Of a stretch of DNA of 64,000 nt, positions 23,438 to 34,227 are shown in pieces. The notes below the pieces were generated by a model that was not told the DNA's origin, ran no database searches, and saw only the letters and a list, made by a program, of their open reading frames with translations. The DNA comes from Batkoa obscura (taxonomy: Eukaryota > Entomophthoromycota > Entomophthoromycetes > Entomophthorales > Batkoaceae). A program made the translations under genes and the position numbers. The stretch spans positions 682,001-746,000 of the forward strand of contig JASVEC010000024.1 in assembly GCA_030770535.1 (NCBI GenBank), in the 5' to 3' direction. Every line of letters begins with the position of its first letter. The first letter of the stretch is position 1.

Positions 23438-24315
23438 TTAAATGTTCAACATATGGCCCATTCTAAGTACTTTGGTTCTAATATAGGAATTTAACTCAGT
23501 TTCTTTTTCACTAAATAACTTTGGTATCATCGCAATCCTATTTTCAACTTTAATTCCCAAGTCCTGAATCGTATTAACTTTTTTGGGATTGTTTGTTAAT
23601 AATTGAACCTTATTGATATCAAAATCCTTGTAAATTAATTGTGCTATTTTATAATCTCTTCCATCTTCCGGTAATCCTAACTTTAAATTGGCATCAACAG
23701 TGTCATATCCAATATCCTGTAAATTATAAGCCCTAATTATTTTAGATTAATTAAAATATCAATAAATAATAAAAATTATTACCTCAACTTATTTAATAAT
23801 CCAATGTTACGGCCTTCCTGTCTTAAATATAAAAGTATACCGTCACCATTTTGTTTGATTAAATTCAAAGCCAAATCTAATTGTTCCCCACAATCACACC
23901 TTTTTGACCCAATAGTTTCACCAGTGAAACACTCTGAATGGATTCTAGATAGCGGAATAAGGTCTTCTGGTGTATTGACTATGCTATCTTCAGCACCACG
24001 TATCAATCTTTGATAATCATTATCATTTACCCATTTTTGGTTCAAGGATTTGCTTTTTATCTTTTCACCATATACGATAGCCAAATGCTCTTTGTTATCT
24101 TGATTATTTTGATATAAATGCACATAGAAGTTGCCATACTCCATTGGTATTCTCGTTCTTACCATACATCTTATTTGTAGTTGTTGACTTTCATCATATA
24201 CTTTTGGATGAGAGTTCATTTCAATTATTGGCGTTGTTACACTAGATTTTGGACTACATTCGCCAGATGAACTGTTGTTAGATGTTAAGCCAGGTAAATC
24301 AGTAATATTTAACAT
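23438..24315 (-). CDS. RIB1: GTP cyclohydrolase II (riboflavin biosynthesis, step 1)
   Basis: Exons 24315-23783 and 23732-23438 join across a 50-nt intron to 275 residues. The enzyme opens GTP to the pyrimidine precursor of riboflavin, releasing formate and pyrophosphate, in the cytosol. The catalytic zinc ligands are visible as Cys129, Cys140 and Cys142 in RIHSECFTGE...SKRCDCG. The active-site block LRQEGRNIGLLNKLRAYNLQD spans the splice junction, which confirms it, and LLTNNPKK follows. The N-terminal 40 residues are Ser-rich and not conserved. There is no fused DHBP synthase domain, so it is the stand-alone fungal form. Confidence 0.95.
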
Positions 24316-24912
24316 TTAAATAATAATTGCAATACAAAAATCTAAAAATAAATTAAATACATGATTTGTATGAAATTATATACTAATACCTTGTTTTAAG
24401 ATAAAGAGATATAGACAACTCAAAAGAGCAAAAAAAACTTGTAAAAATAGTTGGTTAATTTTCTATGGTATCCTTTTTATATTATTATTCCTAACCCAAG
24501 GAATATTACTAATTTTTTTACCTTTAATCATCACAATAATTTTGTTCTTAATGATTGGCTGCTTTCTTTTAGCCTTATCTTTTCCTATTGGTCCTTCGAA
24601 ATTATTATTATTATTAATTTTAATTTTTCAGATGATTATAAATATAAAACGGATAGCATTGAAAGTTAAAATAATAGCAATAAAATAATAATAACTAAAT
24701 AAACAAGGCCTATATTAGTTTAATATAATTAGTTGTATTAATAAAAACAGTATAAGTTTCGCTTTTAAATATTTTGTATTTTATATTAATGTTAATATTA
24801 GCCTAATTAATATCTCTTTTCTGGTTAAACCATTTAATTTAAGCTTAGGTAATCACAAATTAAAATTATAAAGCAGGTAATATTATAATTTATCACAAAT
24901 GTTTAATTTATT
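24316..24912. other. intergenic, nothing recognised
   Basis: Upstream region of RIB1 and 3' flank of the next gene; AT-rich, no feature seen. Confidence 0.5.
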
Positions 24913-25482
24913 TTACAAATTAGTAATTTGAATTAAAAAGAAAATGAAAAAGACACCATAATAATAATTAGTGTTAACCAATAGCTTAAAAGCATTAGAG
25001 GCTGAAGAGATACCAGAGTTGGTTTTGTAACCTACTGATAAAGATCCTAAGGTATAAGAATTATAAAGTGAGCCCACAATAGGAGTATTAGTATCCTGAC
25101 TAAGACCATTAGTTGGTACGATAATCTGTGTTGCACCAGCTTGAATTATAACACTACCAGACGCTTTCGCAACCTGAAAAAAATTATCACCACTCATATT
25201 ATTATTTACTCCACTACAATAACTAGCCATTTGCTGTTCTATTTCAGCTTTACGACCTAAGCTCATCAAGTCATTAGGACAATTAGCATAGCAGCCTATT
25301 AGATTGGGCAACCTTTCACAAAAGCATTCGTAGTTTTCCAGGCTACCAGATTGACAATAACTATTTATACTTTCACTCTGTTGAGCTATACATTTATCCA
25401 TTACCTCTCTAGTAGAACATTCACAATTAATTAAATTCAGAAATAAGAAAAATGATAATAATTGAAATAACTTAAACATCAT
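24913..25482 (-). CDS. cysteine-rich secreted protein, probably GPI-anchored (divergent paralogue)
   Basis: 189 residues, single exon. A signal peptide of about 20 residues ends near NC. The Cys pattern repeats that of the other family members, with ECFC as the CxC step, plus an extra Cys near the signal cleavage site. After the Cys domain comes IIVPTNGLSQDTNTPIVGSL followed by YNSYTLGSLSVGYKT, clearly homologous to the copies at 18764 and 28878. The C-terminus is hydrophobic and ends ITNL, as expected for a GPI signal. It has lost the longer Asn/Pro linker of those copies. Function is unknown; a cell-surface location is inferred. Confidence 0.8.
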   Translation of the reverse strand: MMFKLFQLLSFFLFLNLINCECSTREVMDKCIAQQSESINSYCQSGSLENYECFCERLPNLIGCYANCPNDLMSLGRKAEIEQQMASYCSGVNNNMSGDNFFQVAKASGSVIIQAGATQIIVPTNGLSQDTNTPIVGSLYNSYTLGSLSVGYKTNSGISSASNAFKLLVNTNYYYGVFFIFFLIQITNL

Positions 25483-26170
25483 ATTATATTGAATACTGAG
25501 TTAATACATTTTATATGTATTTATATACTTAATGGAAAACAGTTAAAAATTGACACGCTTTTTAATAATAAAATTTAGTTAATTTTGTTCTATTTCATTC
25601 TTTTCAATCCCTAAATTTACTATTTTTGATTAATTATAAAAATGAGGTACAAAAATATATCAATTTCAAGTTGTTCACGACTTGGTATCACAAAAATAAT
25701 ATTTTCAAAAATGAAGATACAATTTTGACTTTTGAACTAACTATAAAATAAAAGAACTGTTTCAGTTTACAATTCATATCTCCAAAGCCGATATACAACT
25801 ATTTAATTGAGTCATAATCCTTGGTACAGAGCTATCATCCTCACTTTATTTTAATTATATTGGCTTGGCCATGCCATTTAATGTTTAATTTAAGTAATTC
25901 ATTAATTACCAATGTAAATCATAAATTAAAAAATAAACCGTTAACTTAAAACTTAACAAAAAGGTAATATAAAATAAAAGTTAAAAAGGCATGTTTTTCA
26001 GTTAACTTAGAGCATGCGATAATGACAATAATAAATCATGAGGAGAGTATCAACAAAGAAAATAGTAAGAGGTAAGGCCTAAAATCGAAGTAGTATAAAG
26101 GCACTAAAATTTATCGATATTTTGATATAAGTTTTAAAGACAATTAGAAATCAATTTACTATTATTAAGC
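25483..26170. other. divergent promoter region between two cysteine-rich genes
   Basis: About 690 nt between oppositely transcribed paralogues, so their promoters may be shared. No motif stands out. Confidence 0.45.
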
Positions 26171-26704
26171 ATGTACAAATTCACCATCCTTTTATTATCT
26201 ACCTTTATTGGCTTTATTTTGGCCAATAACTGTAACAGTGCCACCCAATGCGTAGCGCAGCAGAAGCAGGCAATTCAAAGCGCCTGTGGTGGTGTAAGCC
26301 AATCTGAAAGCTGTCTTTGCCAGCAATATCAAAGTATGATAGCTTCTTGTTTAAGTAACTGTAGTGACCCAACTTCAATGCAATTAATGCAAAGCATCCA
26401 AAGTGATTCTTCAAGCTACTGCTCTGGTGCTATGGCCAATCCTATGGCCAACTCTATGCCTTTTAACAATAATTTCCTTGCTACGCCCATTATTGGTGGC
26501 TCCCAATCCTCTCTTATTATCAATGATGGTCCCACTGGTATTGCTATCCCAGTTCAAACTAACGCTTTCGGTAACCAAGGTTTTGGTAATCAAGCTACTG
26601 TTTCATTGTCTAACACTCCAATTAAGATATCTAGTGCCTATGATTTACAACCTAGATATTTAATTCTAGTCTCTCTAGCTTTATCATTAGCATTCGTGTT
26701 TTAA
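26171..26704 (+). CDS. cysteine-rich secreted protein, probably GPI-anchored (third type)
   Basis: 177 residues, single exon. The signal peptide ends near ILA. Eight Cys follow (NNC, QC, AC, SCLC, SC, NC, YC), the same order as the neighbours, with Gln/Ser-rich loops. The middle is low-complexity, with repeated Pro-Met-Ala-Asn and Phe-Gly-Asn-Gln elements. The last 20 residues are hydrophobic and end AFVF. Codon choice includes more C/G than the surroundings, which may reflect high expression. It lacks the VGSLY motif of its relatives, so it is a more distant paralogue. Confidence 0.8.
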   Translation: MYKFTILLLSTFIGFILANNCNSATQCVAQQKQAIQSACGGVSQSESCLCQQYQSMIASCLSNCSDPTSMQLMQSIQSDSSSYCSGAMANPMANSMPFNNNFLATPIIGGSQSSLIINDGPTGIAIPVQTNAFGNQGFGNQATVSLSNTPIKISSAYDLQPRYLILVSLALSLAFVF

Positions 26705-26852
26705 ATTTAGAATTATATAAAAATAAAAAATAATACTTTACTAACATTTATTAATTTGGGTTTTTCATACATATAATAATATAGATTTTAAAGATATCAA
26801 TCAATTTGTAATTTTTTTCAATATGATGACCACATTAAATTCAATTTTATTG

Positions 26853-26947
26853 TTATATGAAGATATTTTAATTTTATCACTTTTTCCTTTTTCTAAGCAC
26901 TATTTGAGTGGATAAGTTATTAGTAAAATCCTTAAAAAAATCATTAC
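26853..26947 (-). repeat. MITE copy 13 (diverged)
   Basis: Worn ends; recognised by AAGCACTATTTGAGTGG and TTAGTAAAATCC. It runs straight into copy 14. Confidence 0.7.
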
Positions 26948-27056
26948 CATGTGGAGGTGTTTTTTTTTGGCTTCATTACTTTCTCCATCTTTTAAGCAGT
27001 ATTTAAGCAAAAAAATTGTCAGTAAAATTCTTAAACACAAAATACGTCCTCATATG
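26948..27056 (-). repeat. MITE copy 14
   Basis: Ends CATGTGGAGG and CCTCATATG. It is arranged head-to-tail with copy 13. Confidence 0.85.
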
Positions 27057-27528
27057 AATATTTACTATTACAAATTCCCTTATATGCCAAAAAAATCAAT
27101 AGAGGGACTTATGCTACTAAATTCATCAAATTATACATTATTAATTCAAATTTTTAAAACAATAATATCCACCATTATAACTTATCTTCAAATCTGACAC
27201 CCTACTAACATTGTATTGTAATATGCTCTTATTATTAAAGCATAATATAAAGGTCCCTTTGAATATTTATTAGCACAAAAGTTGCTAAAACCGAAACAAT
27301 TTAAATGCCCTTTAAGATTGGGCAAATATTTTTTATTACATAAAAATTGTGCGTGATTAATCCTCAAATTATAATTACGATCAAAGATAAATCATTAGCT
27401 ATTTAGCATAAAAGTATAATAAAACTATAGTAAAAAAAACATTTAGAAAATGTGTTTTTTGATTTATTGCCTTCATGTTTTCTAAGTAGCCTAAAATTTT
27501 ATAAAATTTATTTATTAAATAGAAAAAA

Positions 27529-27637
27529 CACATGAGGATATATTTCTTTGCTTAAGAATTTTACTAACAATCTTTCCGCTCAAATAGTGCTTAAGAAATG
27601 GAAAAAGTAACGAGACCAAAAAAAACATTCCCACATT
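27529..27637 (+). repeat. MITE copy 15
   Basis: Left end ATGAGGATATAT, right end ATTCCCACAT, core CAAATAGTGCTTAAG. Confidence 0.85.
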
Positions 27638-27659
27638 TTGTTTTTTTAGTATTTATATT

Positions 27660-28010
27660 TAATTTAACTTTTTATCAATAGATTAAAGCAGGAAAAAGCT
27701 AACCCTGAGTTTAAATTTACCTGATATAAGGTCCAAGCATTAAAGGTGTTTAGCAGCGTACAATAATAGAGGTATTAAAGCTATTATTAGAAAGGCTCTT
27801 CAATACCGCCCCTCGTATATGGAATGCGCAAAAAGTTGTTGTGAATTATACGGGGATTAAGCCCTTCGTCTAGCCTACAATTTAACAAGCAGAAATTTTA
27901 TGCAAGGCTGTACTGTCAAAATGACTAATAGGAATAGGTTTAGGAATAAGCCTATTTTAATCCTTAACACAAAATCTATAAATTTTTGTTTAGTAAGATA
28001 TGGATAAAAA
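27660..28010 (+). pseudogene. degenerate coding scrap, possibly a transposase helix-turn-helix
   Basis: A patch richer in GC than its flanks. One frame reads RGIKAIIRKALQYRPSYMEC and then continues with an Ala-Lys-Cys-Cys-x-Leu-Tyr pattern, vaguely like the Psq-type helix-turn-helix of pogo-like transposases. Stops interrupt it, and no DDE part is seen. Assignment is weak. Confidence 0.2.
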
Positions 28011-28400
28011 TTGTATGAGATATAACATATTATCAATTTTAGATTGATAGTTGTGTGTTAGAGCCTTTTAATAACTAAAAGTAATTAGAAATTAAATTCT
28101 AGTTTAGTATAAAAAATTACCCTTAAAATCTATAACTTAATGAAATGCTTCAAATTGAATAATTAACAGTTAAAGAGCTATTATGAAAAGACAATAGCAT
28201 ATAATAAAAGTTAATATACAAATCTTTCCAAAAAGATTATACGAGATCTAACGGATTATATTAAAACCTAAGCATATTCAAAGCTTGTTATTACTTTATA
28301 TTGAAGTATAAAGTACCATTAACCATTATAAGATGCTGTCTAAATGTAAAATAACAGAAATAGGTTTAACTTTATAGTGATAACACCTTCTCATATTATA

Positions 28401-29568
28401 TAAAGTAGGATGAAATCAAAAATTGTAGTTTTAAACATTACAATTTATATATTATTATAAAGTAAAAAATAGAATATTTTTAAAGATTTGAAGTTAAATT
28501 GAGTTTATTAAAAAACTACTAAAAAAAGTAACCGAAATTCATTAAAGTGTGCCCAACCTAAGAAATGTGCTATTAAATTTTTAAAAATCCGTTACAACAG
28601 TAAAATCATTTACCCCTATCAACACATGTTTCTAAGTAAATGTAATACTAAGAGAGAACAAATCCATCATATCATTGTAAAAAAGAGTCCTTTTTATGAT
28701 GTATATATCTTCCTTTTAATTAATGACCCCACCTTTACCATATTATAAATATGAATATATGAATATACGAGAACACTTTATTGGTCATATAAAAAGAAAT
28801 AATAATACAGTTTAGAATTTTTAAAAAATCAGTTAATTAGATCTTTATACTTTAAAACAACAGTACTATAACATAATATGCAACTTTCTAATATTATCGC
28901 TTTTTCTATTGCCTTGATCGCCACTTCAATAAATGCTTTATGTAATCCAACCTGTGTATCAGCTATTCAAGGTCAACTTCAATCACAATGTGGAAGTGGC
29001 ACAAACACAAATAGCAATATTTGTTTATGTAACAACTATTCGCAGTTGATGCAATGTTTCAATGGATGTAATGATGCACAGAGTCAAAATGAACTCATGA
29101 ATTATCAAGCACAAGCTAGAAATGTATGTAATACTGCACTTCAAGGAGCTAGTTTACCAGTCAATAATAATTTTATTGGAATGAATGGACAAGCTACTCA
29201 AATCCCTAATGGTCCTACTCCAACCATTAATGGCCTCTTTGCAGCTTCTACAATAGGTACCGATTTACATATCAGTGCTGGTAACACCGATGTTATTGTA
29301 CCTTTCTCTGGGTCACCTCAAAATACTAATGTACCAGTTGTTGGATCTCTTTATTCTTCTTATAGTCTTGGTTCTATTACTGTTGGCTACAAATCATCTG
29401 CTGCACCTACCTTTACATTCCGTTCTGCATCCAATTCCAATACCATTGATGGTAAAACAGTATCAATTATATGTATTTGTACTACTGTTTTATCTATCTT
29501 ATCATACTTGTTATGATTCAAACTTTATAAAATACTAAATAATAATTATTAATAAAAAATATTAAAAT
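28401..29568 (+). repeat. recent duplication block, copy B
   Basis: Partner of 18287-19455. Identity stops sharply downstream after the 3' flank AATATTAAAAT; a MITE (29618-29723) lies 50 nt further on. In the coding region I count four substitutions in 639 nt. Confidence 0.93.
28878..29516 (+). CDS. cysteine-rich secreted protein, probably GPI-anchored (copy B)
   Basis: 212 residues, the same as the protein at 18764-19402 except Ile6 in place of Val6 inside the signal peptide. The other three visible coding differences are silent, so the protein is either very young or being homogenised. The eight-Cys domain, the Asn/Pro linker, the VVGSLYSSYSLGSITVGY motif and the hydrophobic C-terminus are all intact. 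The promoter is duplicated with the gene, so both copies should be expressed alike. Confidence 0.85.
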   Translation: MQLSNIIAFSIALIATSINALCNPTCVSAIQGQLQSQCGSGTNTNSNICLCNNYSQLMQCFNGCNDAQSQNELMNYQAQARNVCNTALQGASLPVNNNFIGMNGQATQIPNGPTPTINGLFAASTIGTDLHISAGNTDVIVPFSGSPQNTNVPVVGSLYSSYSLGSITVGYKSSAAPTFTFRSASNSNTIDGKTVSIICICTTVLSILSYLL

Positions 29569-29617
29569 ATATATTCTTTTTGTTATGAAATATCATTTTT
29601 ACAAATATTAAATAAGT

Positions 29618-29723
29618 ATATGAGGATGTTTTTTTTGACTTGATTACTTTTTCCATCTTTAAGCGCTATTTGGGTGGAAAAATTGTTAGTAAAATTCTTA
29701 AATACAAAAATAAATTCCCATAT
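29618..29723 (-). repeat. MITE copy 16
   Basis: Ends ATATGAGGATG and TTCCCATAT; core AAGCGCTATTTGGGTGG. Confidence 0.88.
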
Positions 29724-30857
29724 TATTTATAGAGCCGAAGGTATTCCATGAATGCTTGTCACATAACCAAAATTCAACTTTGTACCTAAAATATTAAAAA
29801 CGTTGAAACAATGTAATCTACTCAAATTAAAAATTAAGTTCAATAAAACTTTAACCCTACTATTTGATAAATCATTGTCCTTTATTTGACTTCACCCTTC
29901 CTTACATCTGGACTTTTTTAACTTCACACCTTAATTTATATAAGCAAAAACATAAATATCTTTGGACTTTAAATTCAATAAAGTTAAGACTTTAACTCAA
30001 ATCTAGTTTATTTAGTATTTACTCTTGAGTTCGATTATCTAATAAAGAAATATTTAATTAATTTAATTGTATGATGTTTTATAAATGTCAATTAAATTTT
30101 ATAAGGACTTTAATATTAATTACAATACTATGGTTTCTAAATTTGAAATATAGCTTTTTTATACTATTATACTTTTATTTCTCAAAAGTAGTTACTATTA
30201 AAGCTATACATTATTGATCAAAACAGAGTAAGATTTGCTACTTGTTAGATTTTATTAGCATTTGTCTGATTTTGTCTAGTACTCTGTATCTTTTTCAGGA
30301 ATATTTTATTGTTTTATTAAGATCTTTATCTTTAAAATGATTTTTGTAATATATACTTATTCTGAAGTAAACAAGATATTTCAAATAATAAGTTGTTTTT
30401 GAGACATTAATATAGTATATTTATTAAAAAGTTAATATTTTATTTTAATATCAACTTTAAGTTATAAAAGTCAATTTCATTCAAACAATAAGATATGGAG
30501 ATATTGTAATCAGCCTATTTATATTAACAATTGATTATATCAAAATATTTCAAAAGAATATGACTTAGCAAGCTACATTCTTATCTCCGATACTAGCTTT
30601 GAAAAGGTGGACATTAATCCCCAGCAATTTAATAATTAAAATCAGCAACAAAAGTTCCCATGTGTTGTAATATTAACCAAAGGTTTGAATTATTTTAAAC
30701 TAACTTATTTTAATATAACCGATGAAAGAGTTATTTATAACCCAAAAGTTAATGAAACAAAATTAATTTTAATAAAAATTAATTTATAAATCAATTGATA
30801 ATTAAGATATACAAGTTTTGTTTTATAATCACATGCTATCTTTATTGGTTAAATGAC

Positions 30858-30865
30858 TGTGGGAA
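30858..30865 (+). promoter_or_regulatory. candidate CSL binding site 1
   Basis: TGTGGGAA, an exact match to the (C/T)GTGGGAA consensus bound by CSL proteins, about 970 nt upstream of the CSL gene in this window. Confidence 0.3.
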
Positions 30866-31528
30866 AAAAGGAGTTGTTTACTGATTGGAGAACAAATCAT
30901 AAATAGGATGATGGAGAAGGTGGATCGAAATTACCGGTTTTTGCCGCAGATGATTTAGAATTGAGCCAATAGATTTTGATGTTGAAAGTCATTTAATAAA
31001 AATTTGAAGAAAAAACATTTATGATCAATTAAGGAAAATAATCAACAAGAATAAAGGAAAAATAAACTCCATCCCTTTACTATTTTGATGTTAATTATCA
31101 AATTGGAGTTATCTTATTGGTGCTTGTATTAGTTAAAACAATAGATAACTAATTCTAATTTTTTGATAGGATAATACAATTAAAAAAATTATAAAAAACT
31201 AATATTTTATCAAAGTATTTGATTATTTTCATTCAAATCTTAGCCCCTGAATTATCAAACTTGATTTCATCCCTCCCCCTTACACATACAGCTTCATCCC
31301 TTTATTGACTAAGCAACCCATACTTATCTTCTATTTTCACATGGATTTACTAAATTCAAAGATAAGCTAAAATAATGTTAACGGTTCTATTTTATTGGTT
31401 AAGTTTAAACAAAAGAAGAAAGAATGATGCAATATTATATTTGTTGAAAGTATTTTTTAAGTAAGCCAATGAATTGAATTTAATTTATCATTTTGCTTAA
31501 TTTTAAATTCTAATCAATAATTATTTCA

Positions 31529-31535
31529 GTGGGAA
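31529..31535 (+). promoter_or_regulatory. candidate CSL binding site 2
   Basis: GTGGGAA core preceded by A rather than C/T, about 300 nt upstream of the CSL start codon. A weaker match than site 1. Confidence 0.25.
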
Positions 31536-31831
31536 AGTTGAAAATTGGGTTAGGTTTAATTATCAAATGCGAAGAAAAATATTCCTATGTTGATAACATA
31601 AAAATCAAGTTGATAGACCAATATCATTTTTAATCTTTTTCATTAACGTAAATTTATGAAATTGTACCCTTAATTAGCAACTACTCTATTAATAGTGTCT
31701 AACTTTCATAAGCTCTTATTTATTTTAATCTATCCACCCCTATTTATCAATTGAGGTCTTAATCCAGAGTTATAAAAGCACAAAATCGTTGATAATTTAT
31801 ATAAAACCGTTTTCACTATTTAAATACTAAG

Positions 31832-33271
31832 ATGAAGCAAAATATGCCATCTTATTCTTTTAATCAACTTCCTTGTCGGTCCTTTTCACTAAGTCCAGAC
31901 ATTAAATTCCCGTCATTAGACAATTATCATTATTCCTCATCTGATTCAATGCCACATAGCATTAAGAGGACACCTTCACCCTTAGAGCTATCCTCACCGC
32001 CGGATAGGGCCAATAAAGTAAGGAAAGCAAATCAGGCCATGTCTATTGCTTCCTTACTATCACCTCCAAAATACCCACCAGAACAAAATACTATTTCTTT
32101 ACCCTCCCTTACCTTTTCCCCACAATCAAACTTACAACAGGCTGGATCCTTTCATTCTACACCCGAAAGATCACTCCAAAGTCATACCTTTGGTCATCCA
32201 CATACTCCCATCATCCCACTACCACCTGTCTTCCAACATTTATCACCAAGGGACCCTTTTCAGCCAACCCAACGTATTATTACTAATAAGTCTCATTCAT
32301 ACAAAAGAAGTTTATCTGCTGAAACAAAGGAAATCACAGTTGAATGCTTTCATTCTTCAGTTGCACAAAAGTCTTATGGGACAGAGAAAAGATTCATATG
32401 TCCACCACCAATTGTAAGAGCGATAAAAGGGTATAACAATCATGGATCCGCTTTAGTTCCCAACCCAGCTAATATCAACAATCCAATTAGGTTATCTATT
32501 GTATCAGATGGAGTAGAAGAGAGCTTACAACAAGAAAGCCAACTTGAGCATCGCCCAACAGTTTTCCGTTATCTCCATATAAGTAACAATAAGAAATCCA
32601 AGCAGTTCCAACTTAAATTAGATGTGTTCAATAATAGTCACGCTAACTTAGCACCAGAAGCAAGTTTAACAACGGATCCAATTGCAATTGTTTCAAAACC
32701 ATCTAAGTCAAGGAGTTTAGCCTCTTGTATCATGTCTGGCTCTTTAGTCTCTTTGTATTCCCGTATCAACTCTCAAACTGTAAGGACAAACTACTTTAAA
32801 GTCAATGATGGAAAGGTAATTACTTTTTCTAAAAGTGATTGGTCGCCCATGCGAATTGAATTAGCTGGTGAGAGCTTAGATAAGGATAACTTTAATTCAA
32901 ATAAGCCTCGTCCAATTACTTATGGTTCGCATGTTACTTTAAGTGACTGGGATAGTGGGTTTAAAAGTGAAACATTTGAAATATTAAAAGTTGAACGTGG
33001 TGAAGTTTTACTAGATTATCAAGGTCCAGTATTACAGATGCATAAAATAGCTTTACGTAAGGCCGAAGTTAAACAAAATGTGAGTTTGTTATCGTGTGAT
33101 TCTAATGATGCGATGTGTAAAAGTAATGGCATGGTTAATTTTTCAAATATGAAATTGGTGAACCTTTTAAGCTGTAGTTCATTTAATTGTGATAGTGAAA
33201 AAAGTATTAGAGTGGAAGATAGGGATATTTGGACCTTGGTCGGAATCAGTCACTCAAAACAAAGTTTATAA
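31832..33271 (+). CDS. CSL (CBF1/Su(H)/LAG-1) family transcription factor, short form
   Basis: A single exon of 479 residues; ATG at 31832, with a second in-frame ATG at 31844. The first 165 residues are Ser/Pro-rich. Then comes the Rel-homology N-terminal domain with the CSL signature CFHSSVAQKSYGTEKRFICP, which contacts DNA, and RPTVFRYLHISNNKKSKQF. The beta-trefoil domain follows with SKPSKS, SGSLVSLYSRINSQTVRTNY and LQMHKIALRKAEV. These match animal RBPJ and fission yeast Cbf11/Cbf12. Notch is absent in fungi, where CSL proteins act on cell-cycle, adhesion and lipid genes. The C-terminal Rel/TIG-like domain seen in other CSL proteins appears to be missing: the protein stops just after the trefoil. 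Confidence 0.88.
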   Translation: MKQNMPSYSFNQLPCRSFSLSPDIKFPSLDNYHYSSSDSMPHSIKRTPSPLELSSPPDRANKVRKANQAMSIASLLSPPKYPPEQNTISLPSLTFSPQSNLQQAGSFHSTPERSLQSHTFGHPHTPIIPLPPVFQHLSPRDPFQPTQRIITNKSHSYKRSLSAETKEITVECFHSSVAQKSYGTEKRFICPPPIVRAIKGYNNHGSALVPNPANINNPIRLSIVSDGVEESLQQESQLEHRPTVFRYLHISNNKKSKQFQLKLDVFNNSHANLAPEASLTTDPIAIVSKPSKSRSLASCIMSGSLVSLYSRINSQTVRTNYFKVNDGKVITFSKSDWSPMRIELAGESLDKDNFNSNKPRPITYGSHVTLSDWDSGFKSETFEILKVERGEVLLDYQGPVLQMHKIALRKAEVKQNVSLLSCDSNDAMCKSNGMVNFSNMKLVNLLSCSSFNCDSEKSIRVEDRDIWTLVGISHSKQSL

Positions 33272-33446
33272 AATGTATTAAATATTCTATATAAAAAATA
33301 AATAAATTGTTCTTTTTAATAACATCAATATTGTCTTTTCTGCAAAAAAAATTATTTATCCTTAAAGTACCTAAATACAAAATCTGTTATTTTTTTAAAA
33401 TGCAGTTTATTTATTAAAGCATATTGTGTAAGCAATTGGTTCCATA

Positions 33447-34227
33447 TTAACTACGAAGTAAAGGTTCTCTTTCATCAGGTACACTGATGTTTTTATAGGT
33501 ATAAAAAGTGAATAATGTAGTCACAAAATGAATAGCCAACGCGATAGATATCCAAACAATCAAAGTGGTCATTTCGGTGGCTACAGAATTCTTTAAAAAC
33601 CCATAACATGGTACTTGATATCCAAAATAATCACTCTTAATGCACGCAGCCTCTTCTTTTTTAGGGAATGCATGGTCAATTGTAGTATGTAAGCCACAGC
33701 ATCCATATTCTTCTTCAATATTACGAAGTAAGTAAGGAGAATCGTCGTATGCATATATCCAGAATCTATTAACAACATCACCTACATATGATCGACCATA
33801 AATGAGTACACCCAAGAATATAGCTTGGATGATAGTAAATATAGACAATATAATAAAGTACTACAAGATAAATTTAACAAATAAAGTTATAACAAAGAAA
33901 TTATCAAACTCACTAATTTCAACTGATCCTTGCTTTCCAAATATGTAGATATGTGACCGTGAAATGAGAATAAAAAGATAAGGACACCAAGCCCAAGTAA
34001 CAGCCCTGGGAAGGTAAATGAAGCTCTTGGTATATTCCCTTTTGATATATCGTAGACTCCTAAGCCTATAAGTTCAATTCCAACGAACTAGAACAATTAG
34101 TTAAAATAGCATAGATATTAATAGAGAAGAAATAATAACTTACAGTAATAAGCAAATTAAGAAGCATTAGTACACCCTTACGGTATCCAATGTCATCCTC
34201 TCCACGAAGTAAATCTAATCTTGTCAT
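33447..34227 (-). CDS. tetraspanin-like membrane protein
   Basis: Three exons, 34227-34144, 34087-33914 and 33860-33447, give 223 residues. Four membrane segments are visible: about 20-42 (spanning the first splice site), 54-77, 86-107 and 181-203. The large loop between segments 3 and 4 carries the tetraspanin hallmark CCG (in EEYGCCGL) and later Cys in AACIK and VPCYG, enough for two disulphides. The tail EREPLLRS is short and cytosolic. Fungal tetraspanins such as Pls1 organise membrane complexes needed for host penetration; whether this is a Pls1 orthologue cannot be told by eye. It is transcribed away from the PP4R3 gene. Confidence 0.8.

Larger units (their letters stand above)
26705..28400. 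other. intergenic region with three MITEs and an old transposon-like scrap
   Basis: Three MITE copies, then at about 27660-28010 a patch of higher GC with interrupted coding character (listed separately). The rest is AT-rich. Confidence 0.5.
29569..31831. other. long upstream region of the CSL gene
   Basis: More than 2 kb without a gene. It contains one MITE and two GTGGGAA sites (30859, 31529). The stretch around 30850-31000 is somewhat less AT-rich than the rest but shows no open frame. Confidence 0.5.

Noticed and set aside
24451-24669. 72-codon plus-strand frame upstream of RIB1
   Set aside because: Low-complexity Phe/Asn/Ile composition typical of chance frames in AT-rich sequence.
26949-27197. 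Open frame starting in a MITE
   Set aside because: Its first half is just the translated MITE; the same peptide pattern appears at other copies (49034, 54357, 54987).
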